A stretch of DNA of 64,000 nucleotides from Candidatus Gastranaerophilales bacterium (GTDB taxonomy: Bacteria > Cyanobacteriota > Vampirovibrionia > Gastranaerophilales > Gastranaerophilaceae), in NCBI GenBank assembly GCA_944325895.1, contig CALVCA010000005.1:1-64000 (forward strand), read 5' to 3'. Shown piece by piece: positions 50,541 to 58,788 of the stretch (position 1 is the first letter of the stretch; every line of letters begins with the position of its first letter). The notes under the pieces were generated by a model. The model saw only the letters and a program-made list of their open reading frames with translations, ran no database searches and was not told where the DNA came from. Both the position numbers and the translations under genes were made by a program.

Positions 50541-53210
50541 ATGACAACAAAGAGCAAAAAGACCGTTGAAAAACTTGAAAAGACTTTAAATAAGTCTACT
50601 GTAGTTGACAACGCTGAACAATTGGAATTGCTTATTGAGAGAGTCAAAAAGGCTCAAAAGATTTATGCAAGTTATACTCAAGAGCAAGTAGACGCTATTT
50701 TTAAAGCAGCAGCGACAGCTGCAGACAAGGCACGTATTCCTTTGGCAAGAATGGCTGTTGAAGAAACGGGTATGGGTGTTTTGGAAGACAAAATTATTAA
50801 AAACCATTACGCTTCCGAATACATATACAACAAGCATAAAAACGCAAAAACTTGCGGTATTATTAATGAAGATAAGACTAACGGCATAAAAGTCGTAGCA
50901 GAACCTTTAGGGGTAATAGCAGGTATTGTTCCGACAACAAACCCGACATCAACCGCTATTTTTAAATCTTTGATAGCATTAAAAACAAGAAACGCAATAA
51001 TATTTTCACCGCACCCGAGGGCAACAAAGTGCACAATAGCTGCCGCAAAATTAGTTTTGGAAGCAGCAGTTAAAGCAGGTGCTCCGGAAGATATTATCGG
51101 CTGGATAGATGTTCCGTCAATTGAATTGTCAAATCAGTTAATGAAACACGAATCAATAGCTTGTATATTAGCAACAGGCGGTCCGGGAATGGTTAAAGCA
51201 GCTTATTCATCAGGAAACCCGGCATTAGGTGTAGGACCGGGAAATGCTTCTGCGGTAATTGACGAAACAGCTGATATTAAGATGGCAGTATCATCAATAA
51301 TTATGTCAAAAACATTTGATAACGGTATGATATGTGCATCAGAACAATCAGTAGTAGTAGTTGATGAAATTTATGAAGAAGTTAAAAAAGAATTCATATA
51401 CAGAGGTGCATATTTGTTAAGTGCGGCAGATGAAAAGAAATTAATGGCATTGCCGTTTATCGATCCGAAAAGAGGAACAGCTCATCCTGCAATCGTAGGT
51501 CAAAGTGCACGCAAGATTGCAGAACTTGCAGGATTTAAAGTTCCGGCAAATTCAAAGATTTTGCTGGCAGAAAGACCAAAAGTTGATTGGGAAGATCCGT
51601 TTTCAAGAGAAAAATTGTCACCGATTTTGACAATGTATAAAGCAAAAGATTTTGAAGAAGCTGCGGAAATGGCATACGAGCTTGTAATTAAAGGCGGAGC
51701 CGGTCACTCAGCAGACCTTTATACAGATGCACGTCATCAGGAAAGAATTGACAGATATGCAGAAAAAATGCCTACTTGTCGTGTATTGATTAACTCACCT
51801 TCAGCTCAAGGCGGTATTGGTGATTTATATAACTTTAAACTTGAACCGTCACTTTCACTGGGCTGCGGTTCTTGGGGTAAAAACGCTGTTTCAGGTAACA
51901 TTGGTGTTGAACACTTATTAAACTACAAAACTGTTGCTGAAAGGAGAGAAAACATGTTATGGTTTAAAGTTCCGCCGAAAGTTTATTTCAAAAGAGGAGC
52001 TGTAGATTTAGCACTCCGTGAACTTGAAGGCAAAAAACGTGCATTTATTGTAACTGACAGATTCTTATTCAATTCAGGAGCAGTTGATCAAATCGTTAAT
52101 GTATTGGATGAAATAGGTATAGATCATCAAATCTTCTTTGATGTAAAACCTGATCCGACATTGTCAACAATCAAGCAGGCAATGGATATCATCAGACCGT
52201 ATGAACCTGATGTAATCATAGCATTAGGCGGCGGTTCTCCGATGGATGCTGCTAAGATTATGTGGTTAATGTATGAACAGCCTGATACGGTATTTGAAGA
52301 TATTTCAATGAGATTTATGGATATCAGAAAAAGAATCTGCCGTATTCCTGAATTAGGTAAAAAAGCAACAATGGTTGCAATACCTACAACATCAGGTACA
52401 GGTTCTGAAGTTACACCGTTTGCGATTATCACAGATGATGCAACACACGTAAAATATGCAATTGCTGATTACGCTTTGACACCGAATATGGCAATTATCG
52501 ACCCGAACTTTGTAGACGGCATGCCTAAAGGTTTGACAGCTGCATCAGGTATTGATGCATTGGTTCACTCTATTGAAGCTTATGTATCAGCAATGGCAAC
52601 AAACTTTACAAATTCAAATGCTTTGGAAGCTACAAAATTAATCTTCAGATATTTGGAAAGATCATATAATGAAGGTGCAAACGACCCTGTAGCAAGAGAA
52701 AAAATGCATTATGCAGCAACAATAGCCGGTATGGCATTTGCAAACGCATTTTTAGGCTTATGCCACTCAATGGCTCACAAATTAGGTGCTATGTTTAATG
52801 TACCTCACGGTGTTGCAAACGCATTATTGATTAATCAGGTAATTAAATACAACGCAACTGATTGTCCGAAAAAACAATGTACATTCCCTCAATATAAGTT
52901 CCCGAACGCTAAGGCTAAATACGGTCAGATAGCTGACGAACTTAATTTGGGCGGTAAAAACGATGATGAAAAAGTCGAATTGCTGTTAAATGAAATCACA
53001 AGATTGAAAAACGCAATTAATTTACCGAAATCTATCAAAGAGTTTGGTGTAAAAGAAAAAGACTTCTATGACAAACTTGATGAAATGGTTGAATTGGCAT
53101 TCGACGATCAATGTACAGGTGCAAACCCTGCATATCCGTTGATGGAAGATATCAGAAAAATCTACATCGATGCTTATGAAGGTGTTGTAAGAGATTACGT
53201 AAACGAATAA
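50541..53210 (+). CDS. adhE: Bifunctional aldehyde-alcohol dehydrogenase AdhE
   Basis: An 889-aa fusion that reduces acetyl-CoA to acetaldehyde and then ethanol with two NADH, regenerating NAD in fermentation; the family forms filaments called spirosomes. The aldehyde dehydrogenase half (1-440) has the nucleophile C265 in NGMICASEQ. The iron alcohol dehydrogenase half (about 460-880) has GGGSPMDAAK, PTTSGTGSE and the metal-binding HSMAHKLG and VPHGVAN stretches. Length is typical. AAAAGGAG precedes the ATG. A terminator follows, so it is monocistronic. Confidence 0.96.
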   Translation: MTTKSKKTVEKLEKTLNKSTVVDNAEQLELLIERVKKAQKIYASYTQEQVDAIFKAAATAADKARIPLARMAVEETGMGVLEDKIIKNHYASEYIYNKHKNAKTCGIINEDKTNGIKVVAEPLGVIAGIVPTTNPTSTAIFKSLIALKTRNAIIFSPHPRATKCTIAAAKLVLEAAVKAGAPEDIIGWIDVPSIELSNQLMKHESIACILATGGPGMVKAAYSSGNPALGVGPGNASAVIDETADIKMAVSSIIMSKTFDNGMICASEQSVVVVDEIYEEVKKEFIYRGAYLLSAADEKKLMALPFIDPKRGTAHPAIVGQSARKIAELAGFKVPANSKILLAERPKVDWEDPFSREKLSPILTMYKAKDFEEAAEMAYELVIKGGAGHSADLYTDARHQERIDRYAEKMPTCRVLINSPSAQGGIGDLYNFKLEPSLSLGCGSWGKNAVSGNIGVEHLLNYKTVAERRENMLWFKVPPKVYFKRGAVDLALRELEGKKRAFIVTDRFLFNSGAVDQIVNVLDEIGIDHQIFFDVKPDPTLSTIKQAMDIIRPYEPDVIIALGGGSPMDAAKIMWLMYEQPDTVFEDISMRFMDIRKRICRIPELGKKATMVAIPTTSGTGSEVTPFAIITDDATHVKYAIADYALTPNMAIIDPNFVDGMPKGLTAASGIDALVHSIEAYVSAMATNFTNSNALEATKLIFRYLERSYNEGANDPVAREKMHYAATIAGMAFANAFLGLCHSMAHKLGAMFNVPHGVANALLINQVIKYNATDCPKKQCTFPQYKFPNAKAKYGQIADELNLGGKNDDEKVELLLNEITRLKNAINLPKSIKEFGVKEKDFYDKLDEMVELAFDDQCTGANPAYPLMEDIRKIYIDAYEGVVRDYVNE

Positions 53211-53239
53211 AAAAAACCGGCGAAAGCCGGTTTTTTTTT
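53211..53239 (+). terminator. Rho-independent terminator of adhE
   Basis: A-run, CCGGC, loop GAAA, GCCGG, then nine T. It begins directly after the stop codon. Confidence 0.93.
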
Positions 53240-53253
53240 ATTGAAGAAAATTT

Positions 53254-53652
53254 TTATTTAAAACGTAACAGTTTTCTTATGCTTGTTAAGGACATGTTAT
53301 AGTTTTCGTGGATGAATTTTACTTTTTTGATAAATTCTTTAGGGTTTATATATAACCAAAATTGAGGCTTATTTAATTTTTTCTCTTTTTGAATGTTTTT
53401 TAGAATATTTTTATAATTGAGTTCATCAGCAGTATTTTTAAGGTCTTGAGAGATTTGTTCTGCAGTTTTTTTGAATAATAGCGGTTCAACTATAGCGTTT
53501 TTGTGATTTTCGGGGAATTGTTTTGCTGATTTGTTTAATAGTTTGGATTCATCAATATTATTGTTTTCAGGAAACTCTTTAAACGATTTATTTAAAAATT
53601 TGTCATATTTATTTGATGTAAAATTTGTTTGGGAATTGAGTTTATTTATCAT
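53254..53652 (-). CDS. Lineage-type hypothetical protein (132 aa)
   Basis: Unrecognised. I place the start at ATG 53652 because a perfect AGGAGG lies 5 nt before it; an upstream in-frame start at 53691 is not needed. The N-terminus (MINKLNSQTNFTSN) has the [IL]N..NF pattern of other signal-less proteins here. Residues 20-60 contain two similar units around LLNKSAKQFPEN and FLNKSFKEFPEN. The rest is helical and basic. Confidence 0.75.
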   Translation of the reverse strand: MINKLNSQTNFTSNKYDKFLNKSFKEFPENNNIDESKLLNKSAKQFPENHKNAIVEPLLFKKTAEQISQDLKNTADELNYKNILKNIQKEKKLNKPQFWLYINPKEFIKKVKFIHENYNMSLTSIRKLLRFK

Positions 53653-53735
53653 TATAGCCTCCTGTAGTAATAATAAAAATCCAACATGCATTTTTTTGCG
53701 GTCTGTCGTATAGCTGAGGCGATTGCGTCTATTAT

Positions 53736-55082
53736 TTATTGTTCTTCTTTTACAGAAGGTTCATCTTTAATAATTTCGAGTTTGGTAATACGGGCACCGT
53801 CAATTTCTTTAACAATAAAAGTCAAGCCCAAATGTGTAACTGTATCACCGACTTCTGCAATTCTTCCCAATAGTTTTAACACCAACCCGCCTATTGTATC
53901 AATATCTTCATCGTCAATTTGAGTTTCGTCAATAGAGAAAAACTCAGCCATTTCATCAAGCCGCATCATAGCGTTTGCAATATAAGTGTTCGGAGCTGTT
54001 TCTTTGATGTTTGGTTCTTCTTCTTCCTCTTCATCAAACTCATCCTGAACATCACCGAAAATTTCTTCAATAACGTCTTCCAGCGTAATCAAGCCTGATG
54101 TACCGCCGAATTCATCCACGACTATTGCCATTTGCCCTTTGCGTTTTTTAAATTCCAAAACCAAATTATCCATAGTCATGGTTTCCGGAACAAGCAGGAT
54201 TTCCCGTTGAATACGTTCAATAGGACAGGTTGTGTCGTCCAATGACAGTTTATACAAATCTTTTACGTGGATTAAGCCTGTAATATGGTCAATGTCACCT
54301 TCATAAACCGGATATCTTGTATATTGATTTTCCGTTGCAATTTTATTCAATTCTTCCAACGACATATCAATCGGAACACATACCATATCTGTTCTCGGCA
54401 CCATAACCTGTTTTGCGGTTAAATCAGAAAATTTGAAAACATTATGCAGCATGTCTTTTTCTGTTTCGTTCAAAACCCCGCCGTTGTAACTGGCATCAAC
54501 AAGCATATCCAATTCTTCGGAAGAATGCACTAAAGAGGACTTATGAGAATGCGGAATGTTCATCAGTTTCAAAAGCCAGTTTCCAAATCCGTTGAGCATC
54601 CATATAAACGGATTAAATACAAAAGTTATAGCCTGCATAGGTCTTGCAATAACCAGTGCCGTTTTTTCCGTGTATTCCAAAGCAATGGATTTCGGGATTA
54701 ATTCGCCTAAAACAACGTGCAAAAACGTAATCAAAGCAAAAGCCAAAGATACAGAAACCGTATGAGTTGCAATAGTTTGACCCACTCCCGGTAAAAATAC
54801 AAAAATCGGCTCGATAATCCTTGCGAGAGTACCTTCGCCGACCCAGCCCAAACCGATACTTGAAATAGTTACACCAAGCTGTACCGCCGCTATGAATTTA
54901 TCCAAATCTTTTATAGCTTCCAATGCTATTTTTGCACTAAAATTACCTTCTTTTACCAGCTGCTCTATCCTGGTCTTTCTTACCTTGACCATTGCAAATT
55001 CAGCAGCAACAAAAAATCCGTTTGAAAATAATAAAAATACTATCAAAAATAAATTAAATATTAAATTTCCCGACTCATCCAT
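53736..55082 (-). CDS. CNNM/CorC-HlyC family membrane transporter or regulator
   Basis: A 448-aa protein: DUF21/CNNM membrane domain with about four helices (residues 8-150), two CBS domains (about 215-340; MVPRTDMV, TRYPVYEGD, AIVVDEFGGTSGLITLEDV) and a CorC_HlyC domain (about 355-440). Relatives take part in magnesium and cobalt homeostasis. A run of Glu/Asp (about 345-360) links CBS to CorC. GAGG lies 7-10 nt before the ATG and two TATAAT boxes lie upstream. Confidence 0.92.
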   Translation of the reverse strand: MDESGNLIFNLFLIVFLLFSNGFFVAAEFAMVKVRKTRIEQLVKEGNFSAKIALEAIKDLDKFIAAVQLGVTISSIGLGWVGEGTLARIIEPIFVFLPGVGQTIATHTVSVSLAFALITFLHVVLGELIPKSIALEYTEKTALVIARPMQAITFVFNPFIWMLNGFGNWLLKLMNIPHSHKSSLVHSSEELDMLVDASYNGGVLNETEKDMLHNVFKFSDLTAKQVMVPRTDMVCVPIDMSLEELNKIATENQYTRYPVYEGDIDHITGLIHVKDLYKLSLDDTTCPIERIQREILLVPETMTMDNLVLEFKKRKGQMAIVVDEFGGTSGLITLEDVIEEIFGDVQDEFDEEEEEEPNIKETAPNTYIANAMMRLDEMAEFFSIDETQIDDEDIDTIGGLVLKLLGRIAEVGDTVTHLGLTFIVKEIDGARITKLEIIKDEPSVKEEQ

Positions 55083-55149
55083 TTTTTATCCTCATGTAAC
55101 AATTATAATATTATAATTGAAAAAATGCAACTACAATGCAACGTAATTT

Positions 55150-55253
55150 CTTTTGGAAAGGAATAGGGGCAATAAGGGAATAAGTTCTTTAATAAAGAGT
55201 TCTTGATAGTTTTCAGTAGCACCGTCATCCTGAGGCTTTAGCCGAAGGATCTC
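55150..55253 (+). repeat. Dispersed intergenic repeat, copy A
   Basis: It begins CTTTTGGAAAGG and ends with the core CCTGAGGCTTTAGCC-GAAGGATCTC. Positions 55217-55253 are identical to 55405-55441 (37 bp), and 55172-55235 match 56571-56634 at 60 of 64 positions by eye. Its composition is more GC-rich than the flanking DNA. No protein is encoded. Confidence 0.8.
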
Positions 55254-55289
55254 AAATAGAGCCATGAGATTCTTCGCTCAGAATGACGG
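55222..55289 (+). repeat. Imperfect inverted repeat (hairpin, MITE-like core)
   Basis: The left arm (55222-55253) begins CCGTCATCCTGAG and ends CGAAGGATCTC. The right arm (55266-55289) is its complement with two changes, and an 8-nt insert GCTTTAGC sits in the left arm. The loop is 12 nt. The CGTCATYCTGAG theme is a known type of palindromic intergenic repeat in several bacteria. Confidence 0.75.
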
Positions 55290-55323
55290 GTAGAATACAA
55301 AACCAAATGTGTCTACATGTCTT

Positions 55324-55398
55324 GGATTTGTACGGCTCGCAAAAGCGTGGTTTTGCTCGCAGGGACGAGTGTCGCTTCGCTCACTCTTGTACAAATCC
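55324..55398 (+). repeat. Inverted repeat GGATTTGTAC / GTACAAATCC
   Basis: Perfect 10-bp arms at 55324-55333 and 55389-55398 enclose a 55-nt GC-rich insert that itself contains small palindromes (GCAAAA/TTTTGC and GAGTG/CACTC). It separates repeat copies A and B and may be another mobile palindromic element. Confidence 0.65.
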
Positions 55399-55404
55399 GC
55401 TGCG

Positions 55405-55480
55405 TAGCACCGTCATCCTGAGGCTTTAGCCGAAGGATCTCTTTTGGAAGGATGGCAATAAGTTCGTTAATAAAATGTTC
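55405..55480 (+). repeat. Dispersed intergenic repeat, copy B (truncated)
   Basis: It holds the 37-bp exact match to copy A (55405-55441) and then the start of a further unit (CTTTTGGAAGG, AATAAGTTC) that stops exactly at the phosphoesterase stop codon. This, copy A and the inverted repeat fill the gap between 55083 and 55480, which contains no credible gene. Confidence 0.75.
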
Positions 55481-56299
55481 CTATTCAACTTCTTTCAGCT
55501 GAGTATATATAATCGGAGAAAGTCCGTCTTTTGAAACAATATCTATAATCTTATAAACCGGCGGCTCAGAAAGCAGTGAAGGAGTGCTTATATGATAAAT
55601 TCCATCTTTCATATGCTCGCTGTTTACGTGAAAATGTCCTGAAATAATCGCTATAACATTATCATGCCATTTAAGCATTTCAAAGTACTTTTCGGGTTGA
55701 TAAGTTCTGTGAGTTCGTAATCTTGAGCTGCTAAATTCAGGTGCGTCAAGTATCGGATAATGCTGAAAAATTATAACAGGATTTTTAGAGTATTTACTGA
55801 GTTTTTCATCCAGCCATCTGATTGTATCATCTCTGTAATACCCGACAGGTCCCGGAATTACTTCTTTTGCTCCGTCAACGACTGCAAATACAAATCCTTT
55901 TTTCTTGAATGTGTAATTCCATTTCCTGTGAAACCAAAAAATATTATTTTCTCTGACTATTTCATTGTACTGGTCTTTTGAAATATTTTTCCCCTTACAC
56001 ACATCGTGATTTCCTAAAACCAAATAATACGGTGCTTTTAGTTTGTTTATAATTCTTACAAAATCATCCAAATCATCAGGCTCGGGATTGTTTAAGTTAT
56101 CTCCGGTAAAAACAACAAAAGAAACGTCTTTTAATTTATTGATATCTTGAACGGTTTTTTGTAAAAGTTCAATAGAATAAGGGTTTTTGGTGTTAAAATG
56201 AACGTCCGTTACCTGAACGAATTTGATAGAGCTGTCCAATGCAAAGCACATTGTCTGTATAAAAAAAGCACAAATAAATGTCAAAATAATTTTTTTCAT
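55481..56299 (-). CDS. Exported metallophosphoesterase
   Basis: A 272-aa calcineurin-like phosphoesterase with a Sec signal peptide (about 1-20). The dimetal motifs are all present: TDVHF (about 31-35), FTGDN, LGNHD, FQHYP and SGHFHVN. The GNHD/GHxH pattern and size are like CpdA/Icc enzymes, but those are cytoplasmic; export suggests a periplasmic substrate such as nucleotides or lipid headgroups. TATAAT with a TGt extension ends 8 nt before the ATG, so the message is probably leaderless. Confidence 0.88.
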   Translation of the reverse strand: MKKIILTFICAFFIQTMCFALDSSIKFVQVTDVHFNTKNPYSIELLQKTVQDINKLKDVSFVVFTGDNLNNPEPDDLDDFVRIINKLKAPYYLVLGNHDVCKGKNISKDQYNEIVRENNIFWFHRKWNYTFKKKGFVFAVVDGAKEVIPGPVGYYRDDTIRWLDEKLSKYSKNPVIIFQHYPILDAPEFSSSRLRTHRTYQPEKYFEMLKWHDNVIAIISGHFHVNSEHMKDGIYHISTPSLLSEPPVYKIIDIVSKDGLSPIIYTQLKEVE

Positions 56300-56306
56300 A
56301 CCAAGA

Positions 56307-56315
56307 ATTATAACA
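56307..56315 (-). promoter_or_regulatory. Extended -10 promoter of the phosphoesterase, predicted leaderless
   Basis: Minus-strand TGtTATAAT (56315-56307). Predicted start at 56299-56300, the ATG. Confidence 0.6.
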
Positions 56316-56321
56316 TAAATA

Positions 56322-56330
56322 TGCTATAAT
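56322..56330 (+). promoter_or_regulatory. Extended -10 promoter of the S4-domain gene, predicted leaderless
   Basis: TGcTATAAT (56322-56330). The ATG at 56337 is 7 nt past the -10 box. It is divergent from and 6 bp away from the phosphoesterase promoter. Confidence 0.65.
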
Positions 56331-56336
56331 AAATTT

Positions 56337-56582
56337 ATGAGATTAGATAAATTTTTAAAAGTATCAAGACTGATAAAACGCAGGACAGTAGCGAATGAAG
56401 TATCTGATATGGGGCGGGTTTTGGTAAACGGAACACCTGCAAAGCCTGCCAAACAGTTGAAAGTCGGGGATATTATCACCATAGAATACGCAAATAAAAA
56501 ACTTGAAGTCAAAGTTGTAAAAATTCCGGCGAATAATGTGAGCGTTCAGGAAGCTGCAAGTTTGTATGAAATAAGGGAATAA
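56337..56582 (+). CDS. S4-domain RNA-binding protein (RqcP/HslR-like)
   Basis: An 81-aa single S4 domain (MRLDKFLKVSRLIKRRTVANE, then GRVLVNGTPAKPAKQLKVGD) of the YabO/RqcP or Hsp15 type, which binds 50S subunits with obstructed nascent chains. No Shine-Dalgarno sequence is present. The last three residues and stop (codons ATA AGG GAA TAA, 56571-56582) lie in a dispersed repeat copy, so the C-terminus was probably supplied by that insertion. Confidence 0.9.
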   Translation: MRLDKFLKVSRLIKRRTVANEVSDMGRVLVNGTPAKPAKQLKVGDIITIEYANKKLEVKVVKIPANNVSVQEAASLYEIRE

Positions 56583-56729
56583 GTTTGTTAATAAAGAGCT
56601 CTTGATAGTTTTCAGTGGCACCGTCATCCTGAGGTGCTACGTAGGTACATCGGGTTTTGTATTACCTTACGTCATACTGAGGACAAAGCCCGAAGGAACT
56701 CTTTTGGAAGGAGGGCAATAAGTTCTTTA
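56571..56729 (+). repeat. Dispersed intergenic repeat, copy C
   Basis: 56571-56634 match copy A at 60 of 64 positions. A diverged second core (GTCATACTGAGG, GAAGGAACTC) follows, then CTTTTGGAAGG-AGGGCAATAAGTTC matching the end of copy B. The orientation is the same as A and B. It overlaps the 3' end of the S4-domain gene. Confidence 0.75.
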
Positions 56730-56872
56730 TTTGAGTCAAATCAATACTGTTCTTTTCTCCAAATTGATTTTATTAAAATTTACCATAAACACTCCTTAAT
56801 AAGTTATACGGTCATATATTTTTTGACTTTAGGTTATTTTTACATTTATTTACATTTATATACAACACTTTT

Positions 56873-56900
56873 TTGCAACAAAAAATATTTGTTATATAAT
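56873..56900 (+). promoter_or_regulatory. rpsB-tsf promoter
   Basis: TTGCAA (56873-56878), 16-bp spacer, TATAAT (56895-56900). Start near 56907. The stretch 56730-56872 is AT-rich with nothing recognised. Confidence 0.7.
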
Positions 56901-56906
56901 AAAATT

Positions 56907-57020
56907 GGTTACACTTGTCCGATAGGTTCGCCCTAGTCCATGTAACACTAAACATCAATTTCTACACGAAATTGCTTGTAACGGATGGGACAGTATAACC
57001 CGTAGTACAACACATTAATA
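56907..57020 (+). promoter_or_regulatory. Structured rpsB leader RNA
   Basis: The long 5' leader of rpsB folds by eye into an outer stem GTTACA (56908-56913) with TGTAAC (56941-56946) enclosing TAGG/CCTA, and a hairpin CAATTTC-tacac-GAAATTG (56956-56974). Higher GC than the surrounding intergenic DNA suggests a conserved RNA. By analogy with other ribosomal operons it may bind S2 for feedback control; this is an inference. Confidence 0.5.
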
Positions 57021-57034
57021 TAAGGAGAAAACCG

Positions 57035-57820
57035 ATGCCAACAGCATCTATGATTGAACTTTTAGAAGCAGGTGTTCATTTCGGACACCAAACACAAAAA
57101 TGGAACCCCAAAATGAAACCGTATATTTACGGTGCAAGAAACGGTATTTACGTTATTGATTTACGCAAAACTTCTGATTTGCTTGATGAAGCTTATGCAG
57201 TTGTAAGAGAATTTGCAGCACGTAACAAAAATATTTTGTTTGTCGGTACAAAAAAACAAGCTGCCGAAGTAGTTGCAGAAGAAGCAAAAAGAGCCGGTGC
57301 TTATTATATTAACAGAAGATGGCTGGGCGGTATGCTTACCAACTTTGATACTATCCGCTCAAGAGTCAGCAAACTCAGAGAAATAGAAGAATTTATCAAT
57401 TCAGGCCACGCTGAAAAATTACCGAAAAAAGAAATTGCTCAGCTTAATCGTCAATTAGGCAAATTGAGTAAAACTTTAGGCGGTATCAAAGAAATGAGAG
57501 GTTTGCCTGATTTGATTTTCATAATCGACCAAAAGAAAGAAGATATTGCAATTAAAGAAGCAAACAAACTCGGTATACCTGTTATTTGTTTGGCAGATAC
57601 CAATGCAGATCCCGATGGCATTAATTATCTTATTCCGGGTAACGATGATGCTATCAGAGCCATAAAATTAATTACAACTAAATTGGCTGATGCTGTTTTG
57701 GAAGGTAAACAATTACGTGAAAATAACGCTAATTTAAAAGATAAAATTGAAGAAGTCAAAGCCGAAGATGCAGGTGTTGAAGAACCATCTGATTTGGCTG
57801 TTGAAGAAGGAGAGAATTAA
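57035..57820 (+). CDS. rpsB: 30S ribosomal protein S2
   Basis: A 261-aa protein with all S2 landmarks: [19 protein letters not shown] at the N-terminus, [18 protein letters not shown], and [23 protein letters not shown]. An acidic tail follows residue 235. AAGGAG precedes the ATG. It is followed at once by tsf, the usual bacterial order. Confidence 0.97.
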   Translation: MPTASMIELLEAGVHFGHQTQKWNPKMKPYIYGARNGIYVIDLRKTSDLLDEAYAVVREFAARNKNILFVGTKKQAAEVVAEEAKRAGAYYINRRWLGGMLTNFDTIRSRVSKLREIEEFINSGHAEKLPKKEIAQLNRQLGKLSKTLGGIKEMRGLPDLIFIIDQKKEDIAIKEANKLGIPVICLADTNADPDGINYLIPGNDDAIRAIKLITTKLADAVLEGKQLRENNANLKDKIEEVKAEDAGVEEPSDLAVEEGEN

Positions 57821-57821
57821 T

Positions 57822-58685
57822 ATGAATATTACAGCTCAAATGGTTAAAGAACTCCGTGATAAAACCGGAGCAGGCATGATGGATGCTAAAAAAGCACTGG
57901 TTGAAGTCGATGGAGATATGGAAAAAGCTATGGAAATCCTTCGTCAAAAAGGTATAGCTTCTGCTGAGAAAAAAATGGGCAGAATTGCTGCTGAAGGATT
58001 ACTCGCTTCTTATGTAGACGATAATGTCGGTGCAATGGTAGAAGTTAATTGCGAAACCGATTTCGTTGCAAAAAATGCAGAGTTCAAAGAGCTTGCACAA
58101 TGCCTTGCTCAAGCCGTTGCAGAATCCAATCCGGCTGATGTTGACGCTTTTGTTAACTCAACTTGCCCGAAATGCGGCAAAACCATTTCTGATGTTATTA
58201 AAGAAAAAATCGCTTCTATCGGTGAAAAAATTACTTTCAGAAGATTTGTCCGCTATGAAGGTAATGTCGCAACTTATATCCACAACGGTAAAATCGGTGT
58301 TCTTTTAAATACCGACAAAAAAGATGAAGAATTGATGAACGATTTGTGTCTTCATATCGCTTCTAATGCTCCTGAATTCGTTTCAAGAAACGAAATTCCT
58401 CAATCTGTTATCGATGAAGAAACAAGAATTGAAATGGGCAAAGAAGATATTCAAAAGAAACCTGAAAATATCAGAGCTAAAATCGTTGAAGGTCGTGTTA
58501 ACAAATTGATGGCTTCACGTGTTTTGCTTGAACAGCCGTTTGTTAAAAATCCGGATGTCACAATTCAACAGCTTATCGAAGGCAAGTTGTCCATCAAAGC
58601 CTTTACAAGATTTACTCTCGGTGAAGGACTTGAAAAACGTCAGGATAACTTCGCTGAAGAAGTTATGAACCAAATTAAAGGTTAA
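57822..58685 (+). CDS. tsf: Translation elongation factor Ts
   Basis: Nucleotide-exchange factor for EF-Tu, 287 aa. The N-terminal UBA-like domain (ITAQMVKELRDKTGAGMMD) and the core motif CETDFVAKN are typical. I start at ATG 57822, after AAGGAG; a longer in-frame reading lies inside rpsB. A CPKC pair occurs near residue 112, an unusual though minor feature. It ends before a clear terminator. Confidence 0.97.
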   Translation: MNITAQMVKELRDKTGAGMMDAKKALVEVDGDMEKAMEILRQKGIASAEKKMGRIAAEGLLASYVDDNVGAMVEVNCETDFVAKNAEFKELAQCLAQAVAESNPADVDAFVNSTCPKCGKTISDVIKEKIASIGEKITFRRFVRYEGNVATYIHNGKIGVLLNTDKKDEELMNDLCLHIASNAPEFVSRNEIPQSVIDEETRIEMGKEDIQKKPENIRAKIVEGRVNKLMASRVLLEQPFVKNPDVTIQQLIEGKLSIKAFTRFTLGEGLEKRQDNFAEEVMNQIKG

Positions 58686-58689
58686 TTTT

Positions 58690-58715
58690 AAGCAGGCTTC
58701 AATGCCTGCTTTTTT
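58690..58715 (+). terminator. Rho-independent terminator of rpsB-tsf
   Basis: AGCAGGC, 6-nt loop, GCCTGCT, then five further T. It lies 5 nt past the tsf stop. Confidence 0.93.
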
Positions 58716-58788
58716 AATCAATCTTAATATTTGTTAATTTTTATGCAATATTTTTTTTGTTCTGTTTTTAAAAGTACAGAAGGTTATT

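Noticed and set aside
56634-56936. 100-aa open frame downstream of the S4-domain gene
   Set aside because: It lies across repeat copy C, AT-rich DNA and the rpsB promoter, has no ribosome binding site or recognisable protein features, and its Ile/Leu/Tyr-rich composition is what random AT-rich DNA gives.
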